Assembly (NCBI GenBank): GCA_040755535.1
Contig: JBFMAV010000007.1
Location: 35,481-99,480 of the forward strand
Reading direction: 5' to 3'
Length of the DNA: 64,000 nucleotides
Origin: Aquabacter sp040755535
GTDB taxonomy: Bacteria; Pseudomonadota; Alphaproteobacteria; Rhizobiales; Xanthobacteraceae
The translations under genes and the position numbers were made by a program. Under the pieces are notes generated by a model that ran no database searches, was not told where the DNA came from, and saw only the letters and a program-made list of their open reading frames with translations. Positions 34,558 through 42,932 of the stretch are shown piece after piece (the stretch's first letter is position 1; each line of letters starts with the position of its first letter).

Positions 34558-35896
34558 AGCCGACCGCGCTGCCTCGCAGGTCATAGGCATCCGCCGCCTC
34601 GATCTTCACGCTGGCGATCTCGCCCACCCGAAGCGGGCGGCGCGAGGCAACATGGACGCGGCCGTCAATCTCCGGCGCGTCGCCCTTGGTGCGGCCGATG
34701 GCGCCCTGGGGCGTCACGGCATCGATGATCACTTGCTGGCGCGTGCCCACCTTCTTCTTCAGCCGGCGCGCGGAAATGGCCTGCTGGGTGCGCATGAAGC
34801 GATCGTACCGCTCCGCCTTCACCTCGTCCGGCACCGCCGGCGCGATATCGTTCGCCGGTGCCCCCGCAACGGGCTCGAACTTGAAGCAGCCGACCCGGTC
34901 CAGCTCCGCTTCCTCCAGGAAGCCGAGCAGGTCCTGGAACTCGCCTTCGCTCTCGCCCGGAAAGCCCACAATGAAGGTGGAACGCAGCGTCAGCTCCGGG
35001 ACCGCCGCGCGCCACGCCTGGACGCGGGCCAGGGTCTTTTCCTGTGAGGCCGGGCGCTTCATGCGGCGCAGCACGTCCGGGTTGGAATGCTGGAAGGGAA
35101 TGTCGAGATAGGGCAGCACCTTGCCCGCCGCCATGAGGTCCATCACCCGGTCCACATGGGGATAGGGATAGACATAATGCAGGCGCACCCAGGCGCCGAG
35201 TTCGCCGAGCGCCTCGGCCAGATCGAAGAAGCGCGTCGCGCGCTCCTGGTCGCGCCACAGGCTCGGGGCATATTTCAGGTCCACGCCATAGGCCGAGGTG
35301 TCCTGCGAGATGACCAGCAATTCCTTGACGCCCGCCTTCACCAGGCGCTCGGCCTCGCGCATCACCTCACCGAGCGGCCGGCTGACGAGGTCGCCGCGCA
35401 GCTTGGGGATGATGCAGAAGGTGCAGCGGTTGTTGCAGCCTTCCGAAATCTTCAGATAGGCGTAGTGGCGCGGGGTGAGCTTCACCCCGTGCTCGGGCAC
35501 AAGGTCGAGGAACGGGTCGTGGCGTGGCGGCACAGCCTGATGCACCGCCGCCAGCACGCTTTCATATTGCTGCGGCCCGGTGACCGCGAGCACGCCGGGA
35601 TGGGCGGCATGGATCTGCTCGGGCTCCGCGCCCATGCAGCCGGTGACCACCACCTTGCCGTTCTCCGCCAGGGCATCGCCGATGGCAGCTAAGCTCTCCG
35701 CCTTGGCACTGTCGAGGAAGCCGCAAGTGTTGACGATGACCAGATCCGCGCCCGCATGGGTCTTGGTCAGTTCATAGCCTTCCGCGCGCAGGCGCGTGAC
35801 GATGCGCTCGCTGTCCACCAGGGCCTTGGGGCATCCGAGGGAGACGAAGGAGATACGCGGCGCGCTTTGCGCGGCGTGAAGCGCGGTTTCGGCCAT
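34553..35896 (-). CDS. rimO: Ribosomal protein S12 methylthiotransferase RimO
   Basis: Radical-SAM enzyme of 447 residues that adds a methylthio group to an aspartate of ribosomal protein uS12. The N-terminal UPF0004 domain has cysteines C22, C58 and C87 for the second 4Fe-4S cluster. The radical SAM cluster is C154, C158, C161 in GCNNRCTFC, and a TRAM domain forms the C-terminus (LRVGEIASVKI). The upstream in-frame extension to 36025 is unlikely coding; ATG 35896 matches the family N-terminus. The gene ends in the border of a dispersed repeat, which supplies its TAG. Confidence 0.94.
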   Translation of the reverse strand: MAETALHAAQSAPRISFVSLGCPKALVDSERIVTRLRAEGYELTKTHAGADLVIVNTCGFLDSAKAESLAAIGDALAENGKVVVTGCMGAEPEQIHAAHPGVLAVTGPQQYESVLAAVHQAVPPRHDPFLDLVPEHGVKLTPRHYAYLKISEGCNNRCTFCIIPKLRGDLVSRPLGEVMREAERLVKAGVKELLVISQDTSAYGVDLKYAPSLWRDQERATRFFDLAEALGELGAWVRLHYVYPYPHVDRVMDLMAAGKVLPYLDIPFQHSNPDVLRRMKRPASQEKTLARVQAWRAAVPELTLRSTFIVGFPGESEGEFQDLLGFLEEAELDRVGCFKFEPVAGAPANDIAPAVPDEVKAERYDRFMRTQQAISARRLKKKVGTRQQVIIDAVTPQGAIGRTKGDAPEIDGRVHVASRRPLRVGEIASVKIEAADAYDLRGSAVGF

Positions 35897-36076
35897 CAGG
35901 GGCAGTCGGGATCCAGTGAGAAGTCGTGAGGCGTTACGGGAGCCGGCGCGTCCCGTCAATCCTCGCGCGGCGCAGAGCGCCCCTGCGCCTTCAAAATCCG
36001 GCGAGCGCATTTGTCTATTGCGCATCGCCTGCCCGCGCTGTCTCTAGCCTGCGCGGAATGGGGTGGGGGGACCTCC

Positions 36077-37456
36077 ATGATCTATGTGATTGCGTGCGTC
36101 GCGGCCATTGCGGGGCTGCTGACGGGCTATGGCGAGGGCATCATCACCGCGACCACGCAGCCTTTGCGCCAGGTGATCGTGATCGCGGCGCTTGAGGAGG
36201 GCCTGCTGTCCACCACAGTCCCGCTCGGGGCGCTGCTCGGGGCCGTGGTGGGGGCGGTTCTCGGCGCGGCCTTTGGCCGGCGCGTCCTGCTCATCGTGGC
36301 CGCGGCCATGTTCCTGATCGGGCCGAGCCTGTGCGCCGTGGCCTCGGACTTCGTTCTGTTCGCGATCGGCCGTTTCATCATCGGCCTCGCCATCGGCATC
36401 GGTGCCGTCATGGCCCCCGCCTATATCGCGGAAAGCGCCACCGAGCGGCGGCGCGGCCTGCTGGTGGGCTTGTATCCGGTGGCCTATACGCTCGGTATCC
36501 TGGCGGCCTATCTCGCGGGGGTCGCCTATGCCGACCAATGGCGCTGGCTGTTCGCGAGCGCGGCGGTTCCCGGTCTTGTCCTGCTGGTCTGGCTCTGGCG
36601 GCTCCCCAGTTCGCCCCGCATGATGGTTCTGGCGGGGCGGGAAAAGGAGGCGGGGCTGCTGATCGCCCGGCTCCAGGGTTGGAAAAGCCGCGATCCTCGC
36701 CCAGCCCAGATCATCGCGGCCATTCGCCGGGCGAGCCGGGCGGATTCGCGCTACGGCACTTGGCTGGATCTGCTGCTGCCCGGCCCGCGCATGGCGCTGC
36801 TTGCCGGAATCGGCCTGTTCTTCTTCCAGCAGATGACGGGCATCGCCGCCGCCATGCGCTATGCGCCCGGCGTGTTCGCCGATGCCGGGCTGGAACATGG
36901 CAGCGCCCAAGTCGCCACCGTGGTTGGCTTTTGCGTGCTGAATCTGCTCGCCATGCTCGGCTGCCTGCTGACGGTGGACACCGTCGGGCGCCGCCGGCTT
37001 CTGGTCCTCGGCTTCGGCGGGGCGGCGGCGAGCCTGGCGATTCTGGCGCTGGCGGCGGCCGTGGGCACCGGCTCCGTGCAGGTGGTCGCTTTCATGGGCT
37101 TGGCGCTCTATGCGGTGTCGTTCGGGCTCGCCATCGGCCCGGTGCCGTGGATCGTGGCGGCGGAAGTCTTTCCCCTCAACCTGCGCGGCGCGGGGATCGC
37201 GCTCTCCACCATATCCAACTGGGTGTTCGGCTTTCTCGCGCTGGCCAGCCTGCCGGCCCTGGAGCCGCTGGTCGGCTTTCCTCTCATTTTCATGAGCGCG
37301 GCGGTGATGAGCCTGCTGGCGATCTGGTTTTCCCTGCGCTGCGTGCCCGACTGCGCCGGCCGGACGCTGGAGGACATCGAACAGGAGGTGCGCGCGGGAC
37401 GCGGGGCGGCCCTCAGACTGCGTCCCGATCCGGCGGCCCCGCAATACGGCCGGTAA
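36077..37456 (+). CDS. MFS transporter, sugar porter family
   Basis: 459-residue, 12-helix major facilitator of the sugar/inositol porter kind. Signs are the first-helix segment GLLTGYGEGIITATT, GRFIIGLAIGIGAVMAPAYIAESA after helix 4, a central SSPRMM loop, FFFQQMTGIAAAMRYAPGVF in helix 7 and GPVPWIVAAEVFPLNLRG in helix 10-11. It imports a monosaccharide, polyol or related compound by proton symport; the substrate cannot be deduced. It is divergent from rimO. A G-rich stretch precedes the chosen ATG. Confidence 0.87.
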   Translation: MIYVIACVAAIAGLLTGYGEGIITATTQPLRQVIVIAALEEGLLSTTVPLGALLGAVVGAVLGAAFGRRVLLIVAAAMFLIGPSLCAVASDFVLFAIGRFIIGLAIGIGAVMAPAYIAESATERRRGLLVGLYPVAYTLGILAAYLAGVAYADQWRWLFASAAVPGLVLLVWLWRLPSSPRMMVLAGREKEAGLLIARLQGWKSRDPRPAQIIAAIRRASRADSRYGTWLDLLLPGPRMALLAGIGLFFFQQMTGIAAAMRYAPGVFADAGLEHGSAQVATVVGFCVLNLLAMLGCLLTVDTVGRRRLLVLGFGGAAASLAILALAAAVGTGSVQVVAFMGLALYAVSFGLAIGPVPWIVAAEVFPLNLRGAGIALSTISNWVFGFLALASLPALEPLVGFPLIFMSAAVMSLLAIWFSLRCVPDCAGRTLEDIEQEVRAGRGAALRLRPDPAAPQYGR

Positions 37457-37576
37457 AGCCGCCTCCAACTCAGATCCGCAATGGGGGCATCGATCCTGTT
37501 GCAGGATGGGTCAGTCTCCGGGCGGAGTGCCAGAGCGCAGGGAGCGGCCGCCCCCGGGGAGGGAGCGGCCGGATGG

Positions 37577-39670
37577 TCAGAAGGTCATCTTCGTTCCCAC
37601 ATAGACCGCGCGTCCGTTGCCCGGCTCGAACAGGGCCTGGTTGGGGGCGGCGAGGCCGGTCACGTTGACGCTGGCGATATAGGCCTGGTTGAACAGGTTG
37701 CGCGCATCCACATAGAAGGAGAAGCGCCCGTTGGGAGGCTCATAGCCGAGCTTGAAGTTCAGCAGGGCATAGGCCGCCGTGTTCAGCGTGTTGGCGTCGT
37801 CCACATAATAGGCCACCGGTACCCATTCCACGTTCGGACCGGCATAGAAGCCGCTCGGATGCTTGTAGAGCACTTCGGCGCGCAGGTAGTGGCGCGGAAT
37901 GCCGGGCAATTGGTTGTTGCCCCACACCGGGTCGTTGTCGAAGAAGAAGTCGCTGTAGGTATAGGCGAAGTTCAGCCACAGCCCGTCCTGCGGCGCGCTC
38001 GCGGATTTGACGAACAGGCCCTGGAAGAAATTCCAGTTGGCGCCCGCTTCCACGCCCTGGTGGATGGTGTTGGAGAGGTTGACGACGGTGCAGGTGAGCC
38101 CCATCAGCACGCCCGTATCCTGGCACTGCAACTCGTTCTGGACCCAGGAGCGATAGAGCGACAGGTCCCAGGAGAAGGTCGGCGTCTGCCCGCGCGTGCC
38201 GATTTCCACCGTGGTCGCAGTCTGCGCCTGAAGATTGGCGATATCGCCCACGGCGAAATTGGTGAGTTCGGAGAAGGTCGGGGGCTCGCCGGAGCGCGAG
38301 ACATTGCCGAACAGCTGGGCGTTGGGCGCCAGCTCCCAGATGAAGCCGCCCTTGGGCAGGAACAATTGGTAGTCGTTGCCGCCCGAGGCCGTGCCCATAT
38401 AGGCGAGGCGCCCGAGGCTGGCATTGAGATATTGGAAGCCCGCCACCAGGGCGAAATCCTTGGTGAGGTAGAAATTGTCCTCGCCATAGAAGGTGGTGGT
38501 CGTCGCTTCGTCGGTGGACATGTAGACCAGCCGCGCGGCATTGCCGAAGACATTGGTATATCGCTGCGCGTCCACCGTGCCGGTGCCGTAATTCACGCCG
38601 AGCACGAGGCGGTTGTTGAACCCGCCGATGACGCGCTCGTCCACGAGGCGGCCGAACGCGCCGTAATCCTCATAGCCATAGTCCAGCACCTGGAAGATCG
38701 GGTGGACCAGGGACTTGTTGTTGTAATAAAGGCCGGCATCCAGCTTGGTGTTGTCCGAGAAGATGACGGTGGTCTTGTTGGCGACCCGCACCGCCTGGAC
38801 ATTGCGCTCATAATCCAGCGCCACATTGGTCGGGTTGGCGCTCTGGGGCGAGTTCAGCGCCACGAATTTGGAGACGGCGCCGGGAATGTCCTGCTGCACG
38901 TCGGTCGCGTTGAAATAGAAGCGCGTCTCGATATGGTCGTTGGCCTGCCAGCCGAAATTGGCGCTGCCGCGCATGTTCGTGCCGGAGGAATGGTCGCGGA
39001 AGCCACCCTGCGAGATGTAGGAGGCGGTGACATAGCCGTCGAACGCGCCGTTCACGCCGCCCACATTGGATTGCAGGCGGTAGAAATCGAAGCTGCCGGC
39101 ATCGAGCCGCACGCCGATCCCGGGCGTGGAGCGGCCGGTGGGCGAGACGAAATTGATGGCGCCGCCCAGCGTGTTCGAGCCGTATTGGTAGCCGTTCGCC
39201 CCCTTATAGACCTCCACATATTGGTAGGCCGTGGGGTCGATCTCCTGGAAGTCGCCGCCACCATCCGTGAAGGAGAGCGGGACGCCGTCCTGATAGAGCA
39301 GGATGCCGCGCAGATGGGCGTTGCGCGAAATGCCCGAGCCGCGAATGGAAAGGCGGGTGTCCTCGCCCCATTTGGGCTGCGCGAACACGCCCGGCACATA
39401 GTCCAGCATGTCCTTGATGGTGGTGGCCGGGGTGTCGGTCCACTGGTCCGCCGTCACCAGCGCGACGCCGCCGGGAATGAGTTCGAGCTGGGCGAGGGCC
39501 TCGGTGGGCGACAGCACAGTGAGGCTTCCGGCCTGGCCCTGCGTGACCGAGATGGTGGGAAGCTCGGCGACGGGGGCAGCCTGCTGGCCGAAGGCGGCGG
39601 CGGGCAGGGCGGTGGTGGCGAGAAGAGCAAGAAAAAGCGCGCGCAGGGGCGCGGGGCGATGGGACGACAT
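37577..39670 (-). CDS. TonB-dependent outer-membrane receptor, FecA-like
   Basis: 697 residues: a signal peptide (LLATTALPAAAFGQ), a likely TonB box around LPTISVT, the plug domain (ATTIKDMLDYVPGVFAQPKWGEDTRLSIRGSG and YKGANGYQYGSNTLGGAINFVSPTG), then a 22-strand barrel ending in Phe (YVGTKMTF). It belongs to the FecA-like group that lacks an N-terminal signalling domain. It should take up a metal chelate or similar ligand using TonB energy. A small Cys-rich protein gene lies upstream on the same strand, and exbB-exbD-tonB lies beyond on the other. The ligand is unknown. Confidence 0.9.
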   Translation of the reverse strand: MSSHRPAPLRALFLALLATTALPAAAFGQQAAPVAELPTISVTQGQAGSLTVLSPTEALAQLELIPGGVALVTADQWTDTPATTIKDMLDYVPGVFAQPKWGEDTRLSIRGSGISRNAHLRGILLYQDGVPLSFTDGGGDFQEIDPTAYQYVEVYKGANGYQYGSNTLGGAINFVSPTGRSTPGIGVRLDAGSFDFYRLQSNVGGVNGAFDGYVTASYISQGGFRDHSSGTNMRGSANFGWQANDHIETRFYFNATDVQQDIPGAVSKFVALNSPQSANPTNVALDYERNVQAVRVANKTTVIFSDNTKLDAGLYYNNKSLVHPIFQVLDYGYEDYGAFGRLVDERVIGGFNNRLVLGVNYGTGTVDAQRYTNVFGNAARLVYMSTDEATTTTFYGEDNFYLTKDFALVAGFQYLNASLGRLAYMGTASGGNDYQLFLPKGGFIWELAPNAQLFGNVSRSGEPPTFSELTNFAVGDIANLQAQTATTVEIGTRGQTPTFSWDLSLYRSWVQNELQCQDTGVLMGLTCTVVNLSNTIHQGVEAGANWNFFQGLFVKSASAPQDGLWLNFAYTYSDFFFDNDPVWGNNQLPGIPRHYLRAEVLYKHPSGFYAGPNVEWVPVAYYVDDANTLNTAAYALLNFKLGYEPPNGRFSFYVDARNLFNQAYIASVNVTGLAAPNQALFEPGNGRAVYVGTKMTF

Positions 39671-39776
39671 GGGGCAATTCCGCGATCCGGCACGGGGCCG
39701 GTCGATCCGAAAGGACGGGGGCCGGGCGCCTCACGGCGGATCGAATCGATCCGGGCGGGGCTCGGCGGCGGCGGTC

Positions 39777-40214
39777 TCAGGCGGACGCGGAACCGGGTGG
39801 CGCGCGGGGGCGCGCATGTTCGTGCAGGGTGGGCGCGGGCGCGCCCAGGGCACGCGGGCGTCCAAGGTCCACCGAAAGGCCGGGCGCCGCGGCGGGAAGG
39901 GGATCGAGGAAGGGCGTCGGCAGAAGCGGGGTCATGCCCCCCAGGGGGCAGAGCACGCAATGGATCTTGTGGCCGCCATCCGCCGGCGCCTGCGGGTCGG
40001 CGGCGGTGTGGACGGTGCAGACCGGCTCGGCCCCGGCGAGGCCTGCGGCATAGGCCTGGCCGGTCAGCGCGCCGGCGGCCACCGCCCCGAGAATGAGATG
40101 GGCGAGCAGAAGATAAGGGAGCACAAAGGCCACGGCGCGGGCGGCGCATGCGCGCGCCCCACGCGGCCGATGCCGCGCGCTGGCCTGCTGTGCCCGGCGC
40201 CCCTGTGAGGACAT
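39777..40214 (-). CDS. Small membrane/secreted Cys-containing protein, DUF2946-like
   Basis: 145 residues. An Arg-rich start is followed by one hydrophobic helix (AVAFVLPYLLLAHLILGAVAAGAL), then a periplasmic part with C-x2-C (IHCVLCPLGG), another cysteine (VCTVH), several histidines and a Pro/Ala/His-rich tail. The layout resembles DUF2946 proteins, often found next to metal-related TonB receptors, as here (106 bases upstream of the receptor). Metal binding is an inference. GGGAG lies 6 bases before the ATG at 40214. Family assignment is tentative. Confidence 0.62.
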   Translation of the reverse strand: MSSQGRRAQQASARHRPRGARACAARAVAFVLPYLLLAHLILGAVAAGALTGQAYAAGLAGAEPVCTVHTAADPQAPADGGHKIHCVLCPLGGMTPLLPTPFLDPLPAAAPGLSVDLGRPRALGAPAPTLHEHARPRAPPGSASA

Positions 40215-40239
40215 GTCGCTCCCGCTCTGCTTCGGGATC

Positions 40240-40251
40240 TTCCTTAAGGAA
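40240..40251. promoter_or_regulatory. Perfect palindrome upstream of the receptor operon
   Basis: TTCCTTAAGGAA, a 12-base perfect palindrome 26 bases upstream of the DUF2946-like start, in the divergent spacer shared with exbB. Operator candidate; the regulator is unknown. Confidence 0.4.
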
Positions 40252-40325
40252 TTGCCCCGTTCGCGCAACACGAAAGGTGCGCAAGAAGCGCGGCGCTGTC
40301 GCTGCGTCATGGCGGCGCGCGGGAC

Positions 40326-40338
40326 TTTGCACTGCAAA
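40326..40338. promoter_or_regulatory. Perfect palindrome between the receptor operon and exbB
   Basis: TTTGCA-C-TGCAAA, a 13-base palindrome. The TGCAAA half-sites recall alphaproteobacterial Fur/Mur-type sites, but this is a resemblance only. Confidence 0.4.
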
Positions 40339-40343
40339 AGGGC

Positions 40344-40373
40344 TTAACCTTCCGCCCCTTGAGGGGCTATAGT
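40344..40373 (+). promoter_or_regulatory. Possible exbB promoter
   Basis: TTAACC at 40344-40349 and TATAGT at 40368-40373 with an 18-base spacer. The spacer holds an imperfect palindrome GCCCCT-TG-AGGGGC (40354-40367), a position suited to a repressor. Confidence 0.35.
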
Positions 40374-40443
40374 GGCGCCAGCCAGCCATTCCGCCGTGCG
40401 GATCGCCAGCCAAACCAGCTCCCTTTCCGACGCCGGTGACGCG

Positions 40444-41490
40444 ATGACGATACGCGAGTCCATGGGTTTGCCTTCGGCCCTGAAGCGGGGCGGGACGGCG
40501 GCTCTCCTGGTTGCCCTGATGCTTGGCGCCCTCACGCTTGGCGCCCCGCTCGCGATGGCGCAGGCCCCCGCTCAGACGCAAGCCCCGGCCCCGACGCAAG
40601 CCCCGTCCTCGCCTCCGGCTCCCGCCGCGACTCAGGCGCCCGCCCAGATGCAGGCGCCCGCGCCACAAGCCCAGCCCGCCCCGCCGGCGCCCCATGCGGC
40701 CGGCGCCCACACCGCTGCCCCCGTGGCCGGCGCGCCCGCCACCGATGTCGCGCCGCTGCCCGAGGCCCTGCCGCCGGCGCTGCCCGGCGTGCTGCCCCAT
40801 GATCTGTCGCCCTGGGGGATGTTCATGGCGGCCGATGTGGTGGTGAAGGCGGTGATGATCGGCCTTGCCTTCGCCTCCGTCGTCACCTGGACCATCTGGC
40901 TCGTCAAAACCCTGGAACTGGTCGCCGCCAACCGCGCGGTGCGCTCGACCCTCGGCATGCTGCGCAAGGCGCCGAGCCTCGCTGCCGCCGCCAAGGCGGT
41001 GCAGGGCCGCGCGGGTGGAGCGGCCGGCGCCGTGGTGCGCTCGGCCTTTTCGGAGATGGAATCCTCCCGCGCCCTGCCGGCGGACGGCATCAAGGAGCGC
41101 GCGGCCATCGCCCTCAACCGGGTGGAGGCCCATGCGGCGCGCCGCATGGTGCTCGGCACCGGCCTGCTCGCCACCATCGGCTCCACCGCGCCCTTCGTCG
41201 GCCTGTTCGGCACGGTGTGGGGCATCATGAACAGCTTCATCGGCATCTCGAAGGCCCACACCACCAATCTCGCCGTGGTGGCGCCGGGCATCGCTGAGGC
41301 GCTGCTCGCCACCGCCATCGGCCTCGTCGCGGCGATCCCCGCCGTCATCATCTACAATGTGTTTTCCCGCGCCATCGCCAATTACAAGGCTTCGCTCGCC
41401 GACGCCTCGGCCGAGGTGATGCGCCATCTCTCTCGCGACCTCGACCGCGAGGCGGCGGGCGGCAAGCACATGCGGACGGCGGCGGAATAG
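40444..41490 (+). CDS. exbB: TonB-system energizer ExbB (with N-terminal extension)
   Basis: Proton-channel subunit of the ExbB-ExbD-TonB motor. 348 residues, longer than the classical protein because a signal-like hydrophobic segment and about 90 residues of Ala/Pro/Gln repeats precede the conserved part, a layout seen in rhizobial ExbB. The core has three helices, with GTGLLATIGSTAPFVGLFGTVWGIMNSF and PGIAEALLATAIGLVAAIPAVIIYN as the MotA/TolQ/ExbB signature. The start is uncertain between ATG 40444 and ATG 40462. exbD follows after 3 bases. Confidence 0.92.
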   Translation: MTIRESMGLPSALKRGGTAALLVALMLGALTLGAPLAMAQAPAQTQAPAPTQAPSSPPAPAATQAPAQMQAPAPQAQPAPPAPHAAGAHTAAPVAGAPATDVAPLPEALPPALPGVLPHDLSPWGMFMAADVVVKAVMIGLAFASVVTWTIWLVKTLELVAANRAVRSTLGMLRKAPSLAAAAKAVQGRAGGAAGAVVRSAFSEMESSRALPADGIKERAAIALNRVEAHAARRMVLGTGLLATIGSTAPFVGLFGTVWGIMNSFIGISKAHTTNLAVVAPGIAEALLATAIGLVAAIPAVIIYNVFSRAIANYKASLADASAEVMRHLSRDLDREAAGGKHMRTAAE

Positions 41491-41493
41491 GCT

Positions 41494-41937
41494 ATGTCCG
41501 CCAAGCTCGACCATGGCGGGGAAGACCTCGTCGAGAATCACGAGATCAACGTCACGCCCTTCATCGACGTGATCCTGGTTCTGCTCATCATTTTCATGGT
41601 GGCGGCGCCGCTCGCTACCGTGGACATTCAGGTGGAACTGCCGGTGTCCAACGCGCAGCAGCAGCCGCGCCCGGACAAGCCGGTCTTCCTCACCATCAAC
41701 AAGGCGCTGGAGCTGTCGCTCGGCAACGATATGGTGCCGCGCGACGGCATCGGCCGGGTGCTGGACGCGGCCACCAGCAATGACCGCCAGCAGCGCATTT
41801 TCGTGCGCGCCGACAAGGCGGTGCCCTATGGCGACGTGATGGAGGTCATGAACCTCCTGCGCAATGCCGGCTATCTCAAGGTCGCGCTGGTGGGCCTGGA
41901 AAATGCCGGTGCCCCCGCCGCCGGGGGCACGCCTTGA
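41494..41937 (+). CDS. exbD: TonB-system subunit ExbD
   Basis: 147-residue inner-membrane protein with one N-terminal helix (NVTPFIDVILVLLIIFMVAAP) holding the essential proton-carrying aspartate D25, followed by a periplasmic TolR/ExbD domain. It overlaps the tonB start by four bases (ATG in the last codons), so the three genes are translationally coupled. Confidence 0.95.
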   Translation: MSAKLDHGGEDLVENHEINVTPFIDVILVLLIIFMVAAPLATVDIQVELPVSNAQQQPRPDKPVFLTINKALELSLGNDMVPRDGIGRVLDAATSNDRQQRIFVRADKAVPYGDVMEVMNLLRNAGYLKVALVGLENAGAPAAGGTP

Positions 41938-42785
41938 CCGCGACCGACTGGACCGCCGCCCCGCCCGCGCCGCGCGAGGGGCCCTCGCTCTATGCCTCGC
42001 GCTGGCTGCTGGCCGGCGCGCTGGTGCTGGGCGCCCATGTGGGCGCGGCCTATCTCGCCTTGCACTGGCCGCACGGGGCGCCCGAGCCCGCCGCCGCCAT
42101 GATGATCGACCTTGCCCCCATGCCGGTCTCGGCCCCCTCCGAGGTCGAGGATGTGACGCCCGGCCCGCAAATGGTCCAGGCGCCGGAGCCGGTGAAGGAT
42201 CTGCCGGACGAGATGGAGGAGGCGACGCCCCCGCCCCAGCCGGTGGCCGAGCCGCTGCTGGAACTCCCGGACCTGCCGCCGCCCCTGCCGCTCGCCGAGG
42301 CGCTCCTCCCGCCCCAGAAGCCGGCCGAGGCGCAGCCTCAGCCGACCCCGCCCAAGCCGGTGGAAAAGCCCTAGCCCAAGCCGAAGGAGAGCGCCAAGCC
42401 CGCCGCGCCGGTCACCAGCGCCGCGCCGCGCTCGGATGCGCCGACCGCCGCCGCCACCGCCGCGCCCTCCGCCGGGGCGGCGAGCGCCAATTCGGCGGCC
42501 GCGGCCTCCTGGCGCAGCCAGCTCATTTCCCATCTCAACCGGCACAAGCGCTATCCGGGCGAATCGCGCACCGCGCGGGAGGAGGGGACGGCGCGCCTGC
42601 GCTTCTCCATCGACCGCTCGGGCCGCGTCGTGGGTGCGACCCTCGTGGGCACCTCGGGCTCGCCGCGCCTTGACGAGGAAGTGATGGACATGATCCGCCG
42701 CGCTTCGCCAGTGCCCGCGCCGCCCCCGGATGTGACGGGAAGCACCCTGACCTTCACCGTGCCGGTGAATTTCAACCTGCGCTGA
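41934..42785 (+). pseudogene. tonB: tonB interrupted by an in-frame amber codon
   Basis: The frame starting at 41934 encodes a TonB with an N-terminal membrane anchor (ASRWLLAGALVLGAHVGAAYLAL, containing a His) and a long Pro/Glu/Lys linker, then meets TAG at 42372-42374 (codon 147). Reading on in the same frame, there is no other stop until TGA at 42783-42785. That stretch encodes the rest of the linker (PKPKESAKPAAP) and a complete TonB C-terminal domain (SWRSQLISHLNRHKRYPGES, LRFSIDRSGRVVGATLVGTSG, VPVNFNLR). Without the TAG the protein would be 283 residues. The amber sits in a Lys-Pro alternation, so AAG to TAG is the simplest origin. A real nonsense mutation, readthrough or a sequence error are all possible. 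Confidence 0.9.
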
Positions 42786-42932
42786 GAGCAGGGCAGGGTG
42801 GACATTCTGCCTGCCCCAAGAGGCGCTCGGGCTTTGGACTTGGCCGGCGCACTGTGTTAAGCGAGCCGCCTGCCCCGGCCGGCGCGATCTGCACGCGCCG
42901 GGTCCGCGCGCCGAAACCTTCGGAGACCGCCA

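Noticed and set aside
37540..37570. Direct repeat GGGAGCGGCC twice, 21 bases apart
   Set aside because: Short and GC-rich, expected by chance in this composition; not linked to any border or site.
37481..40096. An 871-codon plus-strand open frame opposite the TonB-dependent receptor
   Set aside because: Antisense shadow of an unmistakable receptor gene; His/Gly/Arg-rich with no recognisable fold.
42786..42932. Possible riboswitch upstream of glyA
   Set aside because: There is a GGGCAGG/CCTGCCC hairpin, but no glycine, SAH or THF riboswitch core motifs could be seen.
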